From: Bacteroidota bacterium
GTDB lineage: Bacteria; Bacteroidota; Bacteroidia; AKYH767-A; OLB10
Reading direction: 5' to 3'
Length of the DNA: 63,519 bases
Assembly: GCA_029547265.1 (NCBI GenBank)
Contig: JAKPPP010000183.1
Coordinates: 1 to 63,519, forward strand
Shown here one piece after another: positions 17,204-26,758 of the stretch. A model generated the notes under the pieces. It was not told the DNA's origin, searched no databases, and worked only from the letters and a program-made list of their open reading frames with translations. Both the position numbers and the translations under genes were made by a program. Positions within the stretch are counted from its first letter, which is position 1, and each line of letters begins with the position of its first letter.

Positions 17204-19102
17204 ATGTGCGGAATTAATGGATTTATGATACTTGGGAATCACCGGCCAGAGCTGGCAAGTGACCTATTGAATCATATGAACCAAGCTATAAAGCACAGGG
17301 GTCCTGATGATTCCGGCACATGGATTGATGAAAATCGAGGCATTGCTTTAGGACATTTAAGATTAAGCATTATCGATTTATCTCCGGCAGGGCATCAACC
17401 AATGTCAGATAGCACAGGCGATCAAATTGTTTTTAATGGCGAAATCTACAATTACAAAGAATTAAAAAAGCAACTTACAGATATCAATTTTAAGTCAGAA
17501 AGCGATACTGAAGTTTTACTTCAATTATACAGAAAGCACGGGCACAAAGCATTAAACTTGCTAAACGGCATGTTTGCTTTTGCCTTTTACGACAGCAAGA
17601 ATGAAGTCCTAAAGCTTGCAAGAGATCGAGCCGGCAAAAAACCATTGTATTATACTTCCACAAATGGAATTTTCGCCTTTTCATCAGAGATTAAGGCTCT
17701 TTTAACATTACCATGGATAAAACCCACTCCTGATAATCAGGCAGTGTATAATTTCCTAACGTTTAACAATCTCGATGCACCTGAAACGATGTTCAACGGA
17801 ATCCAAAAACTTGGTCCGGGTGAATGCATGACCGTTAGTAAGTCGGGCATTATTGAACATTATTCATATTACGATATTAACTACACCGACAAAAGAAACC
17901 TACCGGAATCAGAATTAGCCGACGAAGTATTCAATGCACTCGATAAATCAGTTGACTACAGAATGATTGCTGATGTCCCGGTAGGAGCATTTCTTAGTGG
18001 TGGAGTTGACAGTAGCGCAGTCGTAGCATTAATGCGAAAATACAGTGCGAATACAATAAAGACTTTTTCGGTAGGATTTGAAGGACAACCTGATTACGAT
18101 GAAAGAATTTGGGCTGATAAAATCTCTAAGATGTTCAACACTGAACATTATGAGAAGATAGTTACAAAAGATGACATAGAGGAATTTCTGCCGGAGATTG
18201 TAAATATATTTGATGAACCGATGGCGGATGCTACCTGTATTCCCATCTATTTCATTTCACAACTAGCAAGAAAGCACAATACAATAGTTGTACAAACAGG
18301 AGATGGAGCCGACGAATTATTTGCAGGATATAGAGGATGGAAAAAATATCAAACGCTCTATCCATGGTATAACAGAATTTCGGCCATGCCGGGTTTCGCA
18401 CGAAAAGCAATAGCTTCAATAAGTGCAGGAAAAAATGAAGAGTCGCCAATAAATGAAATTATTCAGCGAGCAAGTCAACAACAAGAACTATTTTGGGGAG
18501 GTGCTAAAGCTTTCAAAGAAAGCACCAAGAAAAGTTTCCTTGAGCAAAGCTGGATCGACAAGGTTCCACTACCCGATTCCTATCAAGTAATTAAAAAACA
18601 TAGAGCTAAGTTCGACTCAATCAAGAAGAAATATCCATGGCTTACCGATAACGATTGGATGTGTTATTTAGGTTATACGTATGTGATTCCATCGAAATAT
18701 CTTTATCGAATGGATAGAATCGGGATGGCTCATAGTATAGAAATAAGGAATCCGTTTTTAGATTATAACTTAGTTGATTTGGCATTATCGGTGCCATACA
18801 GCATGAAAACTAAGAATGGAGAACCAAAATATATTCTCAAAAAATCGTTGGAAAGAATACTTCCGAATGAAGTTCTATACAGAAAGAAGATGGGATTTTG
18901 CGTTCCTTTACGAGAATGGGCAGGAGATATTATGCTAGATTATGTTGAGCGAGAAATGAATTCATTTTGCAGCAATACCGGCATCTTTAAAAAAGAAGGA
19001 TTACAAAAGCATGTAAGGGAAATTCGGAACGGAAATCAGCAGTACACAAACAATTTATGGACTGTTTATTTCATGATGCAATGGTTCAAAAAATGGATGT
19101 AG
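17204..19102 (+). CDS. asnB: asparagine synthase (glutamine-hydrolysing), AsnB-type
   Basis: 632 aa. The N-terminal class II glutaminase starts with MCGINGFM (Cys2 nucleophile) and has the GHLRLSIIDLSPAGHQPM and NGEIYNYKEL motifs. The C-terminal synthetase carries the ATP-pyrophosphatase loop FLSGGVDSSAVVAL and the TGDGADELFAGY motif. Inside a polysaccharide operon such proteins often amidate uronic-acid carboxyls rather than make asparagine; that is inference from context. It is full length and lies two bases after the GT4 gene. Confidence 0.93.
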   Translation: MCGINGFMILGNHRPELASDLLNHMNQAIKHRGPDDSGTWIDENRGIALGHLRLSIIDLSPAGHQPMSDSTGDQIVFNGEIYNYKELKKQLTDINFKSESDTEVLLQLYRKHGHKALNLLNGMFAFAFYDSKNEVLKLARDRAGKKPLYYTSTNGIFAFSSEIKALLTLPWIKPTPDNQAVYNFLTFNNLDAPETMFNGIQKLGPGECMTVSKSGIIEHYSYYDINYTDKRNLPESELADEVFNALDKSVDYRMIADVPVGAFLSGGVDSSAVVALMRKYSANTIKTFSVGFEGQPDYDERIWADKISKMFNTEHYEKIVTKDDIEEFLPEIVNIFDEPMADATCIPIYFISQLARKHNTIVVQTGDGADELFAGYRGWKKYQTLYPWYNRISAMPGFARKAIASISAGKNEESPINEIIQRASQQQELFWGGAKAFKESTKKSFLEQSWIDKVPLPDSYQVIKKHRAKFDSIKKKYPWLTDNDWMCYLGYTYVIPSKYLYRMDRIGMAHSIEIRNPFLDYNLVDLALSVPYSMKTKNGEPKYILKKSLERILPNEVLYRKKMGFCVPLREWAGDIMLDYVEREMNSFCSNTGIFKKEGLQKHVREIRNGNQQYTNNLWTVYFMMQWFKKWM

Positions 19103-19108
19103 TAATTA

Positions 19109-20251
19109 ATGAAAAAAGTCGTCCTTATAACAAATATTCCAAATCCGTATCGGGTACCGCTCTTCAATGTGATGAGCAAAGTATTTGCTGCGGACAACTT
19201 TCAGCTGAAAGTAATTTTTGGATCAGAAGGATATAAGCGAAGATTGTTTACACTTGACAAATCGGAATTAAAATTTGACTATAGAATATTAAACGACCAC
19301 GCTCATCAACTTGGTAGTGATGAAGAAAAATCGGTATTCTTATACAAAGGTTTGAATGATGCTTTAAGAGAAGAAAAACCTGACATTATAATTGTATCGG
19401 GATTTTCCTCAGCAACGATGAAAGTTTTATCGTACGCACTACCTAAACGAATTCCATATATCATCTGGAGTGGTTCTATAGAAAAAGAAAACAGAAATAG
19501 CAGTATCATCAGAAAAATCCAGCGCAGACTATTAGTTAAGTTTGCATCTTCGTATGTAGCTTATGGGACTTTAGCAAAAAAATACTTAATAGGATTTGGC
19601 GCAAAGGAATCGAAAGTTGAAATAGCGATGAATACGGTAGATACTGATTTCTATTTCACCGAAACAAATAAGTTCAGGAACTCAAAAGTCGAATCAAGTA
19701 TTGCTCACTTTTTGTATTTAGGCTATCTGGTTCCGCGTAAAAATGTAAAATTACTTCTCACCGCTGTACTTCAGTTGTCAGCTCGAAGGAGAGATTTCAT
19801 ACTAGATATAGTTGGTGATGGTACCGACAAACCTGACCTCGAGAAATTCGTAGTCGACAATAAAATCGACGATTTAGTCAAATTTCACGGATTTCAACAG
19901 AAATCAGAGCTTCCTGCATACCTCGGAAACAGCAGAGCAATGCTCTTTCAGACTGATTTTGACATCTGGGGCTTAGTCTTAAATGAGGCTATGGCATCCG
20001 GAATTCCATGTTTAGCTTCCCAAAATGCCGGTGCAACAGTAGATCTGGTTCGAGAAAATGAAACAGGATTTGCCATAAACTATGAAAACACAACAGAAGT
20101 TGTCGAAAAAATAGAGTTTTTCATTGATAATCGAGAAAAAGCTGCACAAATGGGGCAACGTGCGGCCGATTTTATACGTACAAACGTTAATCTGGAAACA
20201 GCAGCAAACGGATTCTTAAAAGCCGTTAAAATTGCGTCGGGAAATAACTAA
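19109..20251 (+). CDS. glycosyltransferase family 4
   Basis: 380 aa GT-B enzyme. Donor-domain motifs: HFLYLGYLVPRKNVKLLLTA, LDIVGDGTDKPDLEKF, VKFHGFQQKSELPAYL and QTDFDIWGLVLNEAMASGIP, where WGLVLNEAMASG corresponds to the EX7E-region loop. The N-terminal half contains KPDIIIVSGFSSATMKVL. It lies 6 nt after asnB; the following 78 bases before the Wzy-like gene are the longest internal gap of the operon. Confidence 0.92.
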   Translation: MKKVVLITNIPNPYRVPLFNVMSKVFAADNFQLKVIFGSEGYKRRLFTLDKSELKFDYRILNDHAHQLGSDEEKSVFLYKGLNDALREEKPDIIIVSGFSSATMKVLSYALPKRIPYIIWSGSIEKENRNSSIIRKIQRRLLVKFASSYVAYGTLAKKYLIGFGAKESKVEIAMNTVDTDFYFTETNKFRNSKVESSIAHFLYLGYLVPRKNVKLLLTAVLQLSARRRDFILDIVGDGTDKPDLEKFVVDNKIDDLVKFHGFQQKSELPAYLGNSRAMLFQTDFDIWGLVLNEAMASGIPCLASQNAGATVDLVRENETGFAINYENTTEVVEKIEFFIDNREKAAQMGQRAADFIRTNVNLETAANGFLKAVKIASGNN

Positions 20252-20329
20252 ACAATCGTTATTTTTAGAGCCTCAAAGACTCGAACCAAAGCATTTTGCT
20301 TAGCTTGTTTCAGTCAATGTACGCAAATT

Positions 20330-21592
20330 ATGAATTTTAAAGCTTGGTTAAGTTGGTATCGATCACTGCATTTATCGCGCAAGTGGTTTGTCATACTCAT
20401 TATTATCCGCCCTATCATCGATAACTTCTATGAATTGAAAGAGGCTTCAGTATTAGCTAGTCCTCTTTATATCGTTGGGGTACTTACACCGGTTTTAATT
20501 TTATTAAGTTACACGGCAAATAAATTCCCGAAACCTATACCGGCCGCTCAAGATTTTCCTTTAAAACTATTTGCATTCTTTCTTTTTGGAAATTGTTTGG
20601 TATTTTATGCAACACAGTTATCAGTAACTTCATTAGGTGACGTAGTAAAATACACAACACCAATTCTTCTCTATTTTTATTCACGCTCTTTCATTCAATC
20701 TAAACAAGATCTTGATGGAATTATTTTCGCCTGTCTTATTGCATGCATATTCCCTTTCGGAATGTTGATGTATGAATCGTTTGTAAATCCGATTGCGATT
20801 GAGTATATCAGTACAGGAAGAGGAGGAGGATCACGTATTAGGGGTGCTTATGCCGATATCATGAATTATGCAGTCTACATCGAGTTATTCTTCATAATTA
20901 TCAGTTATTGGTTCTTAGCTAATCTTTACGGAAGAGTGAAATTGAAAATAAATGCGGTTCACGTTGCGATAGCTTTGGTATTTGTTTTTTACGGACTAAC
21001 TCGAATTAAACACGTTTCTACTTGGACAGTAACCTTGGTTGTATTTGTGCTAATGATGATCCATAATTTAAGAAATGCTAGAGGATTTATATTTGTTATT
21101 GTTCTTATTACTATCATATCAGCCTTCTTTGCTGAAGACATTTACAACTCTCAGATCGAACCATTAATCGGGAAAGAGTTACGTGTTGTTGACGGAGAAA
21201 GTGAATCAAGTCAGGCATTAAATGGAAGGATGAGCAGATGGGAAAGGTATTTCGAAATTTGGGAACAAATGCCAATGTCGAATCACTTCATCGGAATTAC
21301 AACAGCCAACTTCCCCGAAACTGACAATATGATAGGTGCAGGAATGCACTCTGATTATGTGCGACTATTATTCTTAACCGGATTTATCGGTGTTGGAGCT
21401 TATGTATTTTTTATTCTTGCTGTAGCAACAAGGTATTCGCAATTGAGAATGCCAGAGAAATTTTTACTTTCCGCTACAGTCGTCTCCATTTTATTATGGT
21501 CGGTAAGTACAATTCCTACGCTTTACGCTCCTCTACTCTACTTTACTTATCCTGTTTTTGCATACGCATTACTTCCAAAAAAGCTACAATAA
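20330..21592 (+). CDS. O-antigen polymerase/ligase-like membrane protein (Wzy candidate)
   Basis: 420 aa polytopic protein with about 10-11 hydrophobic helices. A larger loop before the last helices carries GKELRVVDGESESSQALNGR and SRWERYFEIWEQMPMSNHFI, and the C-terminal GAGMHSDYVRLLFLTGFIG resembles the H-x(n)-Y-x-R/L region of the O-antigen ligase superfamily. Sequence conservation in Wzy is poor, so the call rests on topology and on the presence of Wzx, Wzc and Wza partners. The gap 20252-20329 before it shows no clear promoter box. Confidence 0.75.
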   Translation: MNFKAWLSWYRSLHLSRKWFVILIIIRPIIDNFYELKEASVLASPLYIVGVLTPVLILLSYTANKFPKPIPAAQDFPLKLFAFFLFGNCLVFYATQLSVTSLGDVVKYTTPILLYFYSRSFIQSKQDLDGIIFACLIACIFPFGMLMYESFVNPIAIEYISTGRGGGSRIRGAYADIMNYAVYIELFFIIISYWFLANLYGRVKLKINAVHVAIALVFVFYGLTRIKHVSTWTVTLVVFVLMMIHNLRNARGFIFVIVLITIISAFFAEDIYNSQIEPLIGKELRVVDGESESSQALNGRMSRWERYFEIWEQMPMSNHFIGITTANFPETDNMIGAGMHSDYVRLLFLTGFIGVGAYVFFILAVATRYSQLRMPEKFLLSATVVSILLWSVSTIPTLYAPLLYFTYPVFAYALLPKKLQ

Positions 21593-21593
21593 G

Positions 21594-22703
21594 ATGGAAA
21601 GCGCAAAAGACACGATTATGATTTTAGGAAAGGTTCCTCCTCCTTATATGGGACCTTCAATAGCAACGGAACTACTACTTAAATCGGGATTAAATAATCA
21701 TTTTAATTTAGTTCATGTTGACACTAAAATAAATGATGATTTAAGAAATATTGGCAAATGGAGTTTTGGCAAACTCAAAAAAAACTTGAGTATTTATTCA
21801 TCCATGATCAAAAAGATCAACTTGAATAAACCCAAACTAGTTTTAATTCCTTTTAGCCAAAGTACAATTGGTTTCTTAAAAGATTCAGTTTTTATTTGGA
21901 TCGGAATAATAAAAGGCAAGAAAGTATTACTTCACTTAAGAGGAAGTGATTTCAAAAGATGGATAAATACAACATCTCCATTAACGAGATGGTTTGTAAA
22001 ATCTACTCTTAAAAAAACCGTCGGTGTAATTGTATTAGGGAATAACTTGAGATACTTATTCGAGGGATATTATCCTGACAATAAAATATTTGTTTGTCCT
22101 AACGGAGGAACCTATAAGATACCGACAAGAATCAAAGAAAATAAATTACCATTAAGAGTATTATATCTCGGCAACCTTCAACCCTCAAAAGGAATTGAAG
22201 ATGTAATTGAATCCGCATCAATACTTAAGAAAGAAGGTGTAAAAGATTTCGAATATGAAATTATAGGTGGATGGCGAAAAGATGATGTAAAAGAAAGATG
22301 CTTGAAGACAGTGGAAGAAGAGAATCTTCCTGTAAAGTTCTTTCCACCGGAAGCCAGCAAAGAAAAGTTTAATTTGATGGCGGATGCCGATATTTTTCTT
22401 TTTCCACCGAGAGAACCCGAAGGACACCCTTGGGTAATTGTTGAAGCGATGGCCTCATCTCTACCAATAATAAGTACTGACCAAGGTGCAATTATTGAAT
22501 CGGTTATTGATGGATATAACGGTTACGTAGTACCGTCGAAATCACCTAACGAAATTGCAGCCAAAGTAAAAAACCTATTAACCAATGATGAATTGAGAAA
22601 TACTATGGCAAAGGCTTCTCATGCTCATTATAAAAAAGAATTTACTGAAGAAAGAATGGTGGAGAAATTAACCAACATCTTTAATTCAGTTATTAAAAAC
22701 TAA
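21594..22703 (+). CDS. glycosyltransferase family 4
   Basis: 369 aa starting at MESAKDTIMILGKVPPPYMG; an in-frame upstream start at 21558 would overlap the Wzy-like gene by 35 bases and adds a non-family extension, so ATG 21594 is preferred. The donor domain shows RVLYLGNLQPSKGIEDVIES, YEIIGGWRKDD and PPREPEGHPWVIVEAMASSL (EX7E-like, with Glu before GHPW and in VEAM). Fourth GT4-type enzyme of the operon; sugar specificity unknown. Confidence 0.92.
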   Translation: MESAKDTIMILGKVPPPYMGPSIATELLLKSGLNNHFNLVHVDTKINDDLRNIGKWSFGKLKKNLSIYSSMIKKINLNKPKLVLIPFSQSTIGFLKDSVFIWIGIIKGKKVLLHLRGSDFKRWINTTSPLTRWFVKSTLKKTVGVIVLGNNLRYLFEGYYPDNKIFVCPNGGTYKIPTRIKENKLPLRVLYLGNLQPSKGIEDVIESASILKKEGVKDFEYEIIGGWRKDDVKERCLKTVEEENLPVKFFPPEASKEKFNLMADADIFLFPPREPEGHPWVIVEAMASSLPIISTDQGAIIESVIDGYNGYVVPSKSPNEIAAKVKNLLTNDELRNTMAKASHAHYKKEFTEERMVEKLTNIFNSVIKN

Positions 22704-22706
22704 ACG

Positions 22707-24836
22707 ATGGAACAACTGACTCAAAGTTTAAAAGACGGCAAGATGGAAATTCTTGAAGTTCCTTTTCCTGCACTAAATGCAGGTCAGGTTTTAGTTCGAA
22801 ATCACTACTCACTAATCAGTGCAGGCACAGAAGGCAAAACTGTTAAAGATGCTCGATTAGGATATTTAGGAAAAGCAAGAGCCCGCAAGGATGAAGTTAA
22901 GAAAGTGATACAATCAGCTCGTACTTTAGGAGTATTTGAAACATATCGCTTAGTGATGAATAAACTAGATGCTCCTAGTGCATTGGGTTATAGCTGTGCG
23001 GGTGAAATAATTGCGGTTGCGGATGATGTTAGAGATTTTAAAATTGGCGACAAAGTAGCCTGTGGCGGAGCGGGTGCTGTTCATGCTGAAGTAGTAGCAA
23101 TTCCAGTGAACTTGTGCGTTAAAATAGATGATACAGTATCATTGTCACATGCTGCATTTACAACAGTTGGCTCAATTGCGATGCAAGGCGTTCGACAAGC
23201 AGATTTACGACTAGGCGAAAATTGTGTAGTAATCGGATTAGGACTAGTAGGACAATTAACAGTACAACTTTTAAATGCATCAGGAATAAAGACTGTCGGA
23301 ATTGACATTGATAAAGCTCAATGCAATTTAGCGATCGCCTCAGGTGCAGAGTTAAGCTTTCAGCGAAATGAAGAGCAACTCGAACAAGCTATTCTTAATT
23401 TCACGAATGGATACGGTGCAGATGCAGTAATTATCACAGCAGGTACATCATCGAATGATCCAATTGACTTAGCAGGAGTTCTATGCAGGAGAAAAGGAAA
23501 GGTAATAATTGTTGGTGCTGTGCCTACCGGATTTAGTAGGAAAAATTACTACAATAAAGAACTCGAATTAAGAATGTCGTGTTCTTATGGTCCGGGACGA
23601 TATGATTCGGAATACGAAGAAAAGGGAATTGATTATCCTCAAGCTTATGTGCGTTGGACAGAAAACAGGAATATGCAAGCTTTTGCAGAACTCCTTAGAC
23701 TTAAGAAAATAAATCCTGAAAAGCTATTAACGCATACCTTCAATTTTCAAGAAGCTAAAAACGCCTATCAACTAATAGTAGATCGTACAGAACCTTTTGT
23801 GGGCATCGTTTTAAAATATGATACAGCAAAAGCACTTAGCGATAAGGTATTTACAAAACAAATTTCTACTCCTATTTCAGAGGTAAAACTAGGAATGATA
23901 GGTGCCGGTTCTTTCGGACAAAATTTTCTTTTACCGGCATTAAAAGGTAAAGTAAATTTTGTTGGAGTTGCAACTGCTCGTCCAAATAACGCTCGAAATG
24001 TAGCCGATAAATACGGATTTGAATTTTGTACAGGGAATGCTGACGAAGTAATCTCAAATGAAAAAGTAAATACTTTATTCATTGCTACTCGACATAATAC
24101 TCACGGTGAATATGTACTTAAAGGTTTAAAAGCCAACAAAAACGTATTTGTCGAAAAACCATTATGTATGTCGATCGATGAACTACTTGCAATTAAGGAA
24201 GCTAAATCGAAAACGAATGCTCAAGTAATGGTTGGATTTAACCGACGTTTTGCTCCACTTATCACGAAGTTAAAAGCATCTTTAAACAACTCAATTCCAT
24301 CGGCGATATTATACCGAATAAATGCAGGCATTATGCCTCCTGATCATTGGATACATGACCCTGAAGTTGGAGGAGGTAGAATCATAGGTGAAGTATGTCA
24401 CTTTATTGATTTATGCAGTTTCTTGTGCAGTTCACCTATTGAACATGTATCGGCGCAAGCCATGAAAGATGCACATCATAATAACGATAGTGTCGCAATC
24501 AACTTAGGATTCAAAAACGGAAGCATTGCAACAATCAGCTATTTTTCAAATGGGAATAAAGAATTTGCAAAAGAGTACATAGAAGTATTTAATGGAGGTC
24601 TGATTGCTAAAATCGAAGACTTTACTACACTAAGTGTTTACGGAAAGAATAAGAATATCACTAAGTCGAATCAAGACAAAGGACATAAAAACGAAGTTAC
24701 TGAATTCATCAGTGCGTTAAGCAAGGGCAAAGAATTACCAATTTCATTTGAGGAAATTTACAATAGCACATTTGCAACATTTGCAGTGTTGGATTCAATC
24801 AGTAATAACGGACAAAAAATCGTACTTCCTGAATGA
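22707..24836 (+). CDS. bi-domain oxidoreductase: zinc-type alcohol dehydrogenase-like + Gfo/Idh/MocA
   Basis: 709 aa fusion. Residues about 1-375 are an MDR alcohol-dehydrogenase-like domain (SLISAGTEGKTVKDARLGYL, ALGYSCAGEIIAVADDV, VIGLGLVGQLTVQLL) without an obvious catalytic zinc Cys/His set. Residues about 390-709 are a Gfo/Idh/MocA domain (LGMIGAGSFGQNFLLPALKG, KNVFVEKPLCMSIDEL with the EKP motif). This architecture recurs in surface-polysaccharide loci and is thought to modify a nucleotide sugar or glycan by oxidation/reduction. It overlaps the next gene by 4 bases, so the two products probably act together. Confidence 0.88.
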   Translation: MEQLTQSLKDGKMEILEVPFPALNAGQVLVRNHYSLISAGTEGKTVKDARLGYLGKARARKDEVKKVIQSARTLGVFETYRLVMNKLDAPSALGYSCAGEIIAVADDVRDFKIGDKVACGGAGAVHAEVVAIPVNLCVKIDDTVSLSHAAFTTVGSIAMQGVRQADLRLGENCVVIGLGLVGQLTVQLLNASGIKTVGIDIDKAQCNLAIASGAELSFQRNEEQLEQAILNFTNGYGADAVIITAGTSSNDPIDLAGVLCRRKGKVIIVGAVPTGFSRKNYYNKELELRMSCSYGPGRYDSEYEEKGIDYPQAYVRWTENRNMQAFAELLRLKKINPEKLLTHTFNFQEAKNAYQLIVDRTEPFVGIVLKYDTAKALSDKVFTKQISTPISEVKLGMIGAGSFGQNFLLPALKGKVNFVGVATARPNNARNVADKYGFEFCTGNADEVISNEKVNTLFIATRHNTHGEYVLKGLKANKNVFVEKPLCMSIDELLAIKEAKSKTNAQVMVGFNRRFAPLITKLKASLNNSIPSAILYRINAGIMPPDHWIHDPEVGGGRIIGEVCHFIDLCSFLCSSPIEHVSAQAMKDAHHNNDSVAINLGFKNGSIATISYFSNGNKEFAKEYIEVFNGGLIAKIEDFTTLSVYGKNKNITKSNQDKGHKNEVTEFISALSKGKELPISFEEIYNSTFATFAVLDSISNNGQKIVLPE

Positions 24837-25990
24837 AAACAATAAAGGATGCAGCTGATAAATTAATTCATTATATTGAGTCGGAAAACTACAAAGGTTA
24901 CGACCCATATGATGGACTGCACTCCTATTTATTTTCAATTCCATTTTTAGGAACAAATAAAAAAATCCGATTCCTCGGACAACAATTCATCAAGCGCTTC
25001 CCATTAAACGTTCGCCCGTTGCTTGGAATTCATAAAGGACTTAATCCTGTAACAGCGGGTTTATGTTTACAAGCCTATGGTAATATGTGGGAATCGGGAT
25101 TATACGACAAGAAATCATTACAAGAAAAAATAAATTTCTTGATTGAATACTTAGACAAGACTTCATCGAAGAAATTCCATGGAAGATGTTGGGGATATGA
25201 TTTTGATTGGCAAGCAAGATATGCCGATATCCCTGCATTTGAGCCTACAGTTGTAGCAACTGGATTTATCACAAATGCACTTTATCGACTCTATCAACAA
25301 ACAGGGAATATCACTGCTAAAGAATGGGTTATATCAGCTTGTGATTTTGTGCTGAGTGATTTGAATAAATCATTCGACACAGAAGGCGATTTTTGTTTTT
25401 CATACTCCCCGTTCGACAAAGAACAAGTTTTCAATGCAAGCATGAAAGGAGCTAGACTCCTTGCTCAAGGTTATGATTTAACAAAACAAGAAAACTTCAA
25501 AACACAATCACGATCTGCTGTTGCTTGGATAATGAAACATCAACGAAGTGACGGAGCTTGGATTTACTCTAATAGCAAAGCAGGGACATGGATCGACAAT
25601 TATCATACAGGATATAATCTTGATTGCTTAGAAGCATACACAAAGTTATGCAACGACAATACATTTCAAGAACAATTGAACAAAGGATTAGAATTTTACA
25701 AACTGAATTTCTTTGAGAAATCGGGACAACCTAAATTCTATGATAAGGAAGCTTGGCCTGCCGATTGTACAGCAGCCGGACAATCAATCTTAACACTCTG
25801 CAGGTTCAATGAAATTGAAATGGCCAAGAAATGCGCCGAATGGACCATTCAAAATATGCAAGACCAAAAAGGATATTTCTATTTCAGAAAATTCTCGAAT
25901 AGAATAACTAAAACATCGTTTATGAGATGGTCAAATGCATGGATGGCAGCAGCACTTACGGAGATAACAACAGCTGATACGAGAAAATAA
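24833..25990 (+). CDS. alpha/alpha-toroid protein of unknown function in a polysaccharide locus
   Basis: 385 aa, soluble. Repeated helical pairs with aromatic-rich turns (GRCWGYDFDWQARYADIPAF, GAWIYSNSKAGTWIDNYHTG, KGYFYFRKFSNRITKTSFMR WSNAWMAAALTE region) look like an alpha/alpha barrel as in terpene cyclases, glycoside hydrolases or uronyl lyases. I recognise no catalytic signature. Homologues in polysaccharide loci have carried misleading cofactor-synthesis names. Its 4-base overlap with the bi-domain oxidoreductase suggests a shared pathway step, such as epimerising or processing a sugar. Function is not established. Confidence 0.6.
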   Translation: MKTIKDAADKLIHYIESENYKGYDPYDGLHSYLFSIPFLGTNKKIRFLGQQFIKRFPLNVRPLLGIHKGLNPVTAGLCLQAYGNMWESGLYDKKSLQEKINFLIEYLDKTSSKKFHGRCWGYDFDWQARYADIPAFEPTVVATGFITNALYRLYQQTGNITAKEWVISACDFVLSDLNKSFDTEGDFCFSYSPFDKEQVFNASMKGARLLAQGYDLTKQENFKTQSRSAVAWIMKHQRSDGAWIYSNSKAGTWIDNYHTGYNLDCLEAYTKLCNDNTFQEQLNKGLEFYKLNFFEKSGQPKFYDKEAWPADCTAAGQSILTLCRFNEIEMAKKCAEWTIQNMQDQKGYFYFRKFSNRITKTSFMRWSNAWMAAALTEITTADTRK

Positions 25991-26755
25991 ATGGAACGCG
26001 ATTTCACACTTAAGATATATACTGAACTGCTGGAAACAGCTTTACAGAAAGGCTATACTCTTTCTGCTTATGAGAATTTTGTACGAGGAGAAATCACTAA
26101 TAACAAAGTATACATTCTTCGTCATGATGTAGATGACCTACCTTACAACTCAGTAAGAACAGCTGAAATCGAAAAGTCATTGGGAGGACGAGGTGTTTAT
26201 TATTTTAGAATAGTCAAACAAAGTAATGTTCCGGATGCGATAGAGAAAATTGCAGCAATGGGACATGAAATCGGCTACCACTATGAAGACTTAGCGCTTT
26301 GTCATGGTAATTATGAAAAAGCATATGAGCAATTCTTAAGTAACTTAGAATACTTCAGAAAGTACTATCCTGTAAAAACAATTTGTATGCATGGTAGTCC
26401 GATGTCGAAATGGGACAACAGAAAAATTTGGGATAAATACGATTATAAATCATCAAACATCATTGCTGAACCTTATTTCGATACAGACTTTAATAAGATG
26501 TTATATATCACTGACACATCTCGTCATTGGAATGGCAGCAGCTATTCTATACGTGATAAAGTTGATGGATTGCAAGCGAATATTTCATCTACACGCAACC
26601 TGATTGAACAGTTGAAATCAGGAATGTTATCAAATCAAATAATGATGAATATCCATCCTCAGCGATGGCATGATAATATTGCAGGATGGGGAAAAGAGCT
26701 GATATTGCAATCAACTAAAAATGTGGTTAAGAAAATGATCAGTACAAATAAATAA
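25991..26755 (+). CDS. polysaccharide deacetylase-like (CE4/NodB-fold) protein
   Basis: 254 aa. NodB-type motifs in order: VYILRHDVDDLPYNS (catalytic Asp and metal ligand), IAAMGHEIGYHYEDLALCHG (motif 2, histidines), KTICMHGSPMSKWDNR (motif 3/4) and the C-terminal MMNIHPQRWHD (motif 5 His). No signal peptide, so it is probably cytoplasmic and may act on a sugar nucleotide or lipid-linked precursor. It follows the alpha/alpha-toroid gene with no spacing. Confidence 0.85.
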   Translation: MERDFTLKIYTELLETALQKGYTLSAYENFVRGEITNNKVYILRHDVDDLPYNSVRTAEIEKSLGGRGVYYFRIVKQSNVPDAIEKIAAMGHEIGYHYEDLALCHGNYEKAYEQFLSNLEYFRKYYPVKTICMHGSPMSKWDNRKIWDKYDYKSSNIIAEPYFDTDFNKMLYITDTSRHWNGSSYSIRDKVDGLQANISSTRNLIEQLKSGMLSNQIMMNIHPQRWHDNIAGWGKELILQSTKNVVKKMISTNK

Positions 26756-26758
26756 GCC

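Noticed and set aside
17204..19102. Housekeeping asparagine synthetase only
   Set aside because: The fold is complete, but its place mid-operon among glycosyltransferases makes a glycan amidation role at least as likely, so no metabolic role is fixed.
24833..25990. Delta-aminolevulinate dehydratase
   Set aside because: The sequence has no Schiff-base lysine motif or zinc cysteines of that enzyme and instead shows alpha/alpha-toroid repeats.
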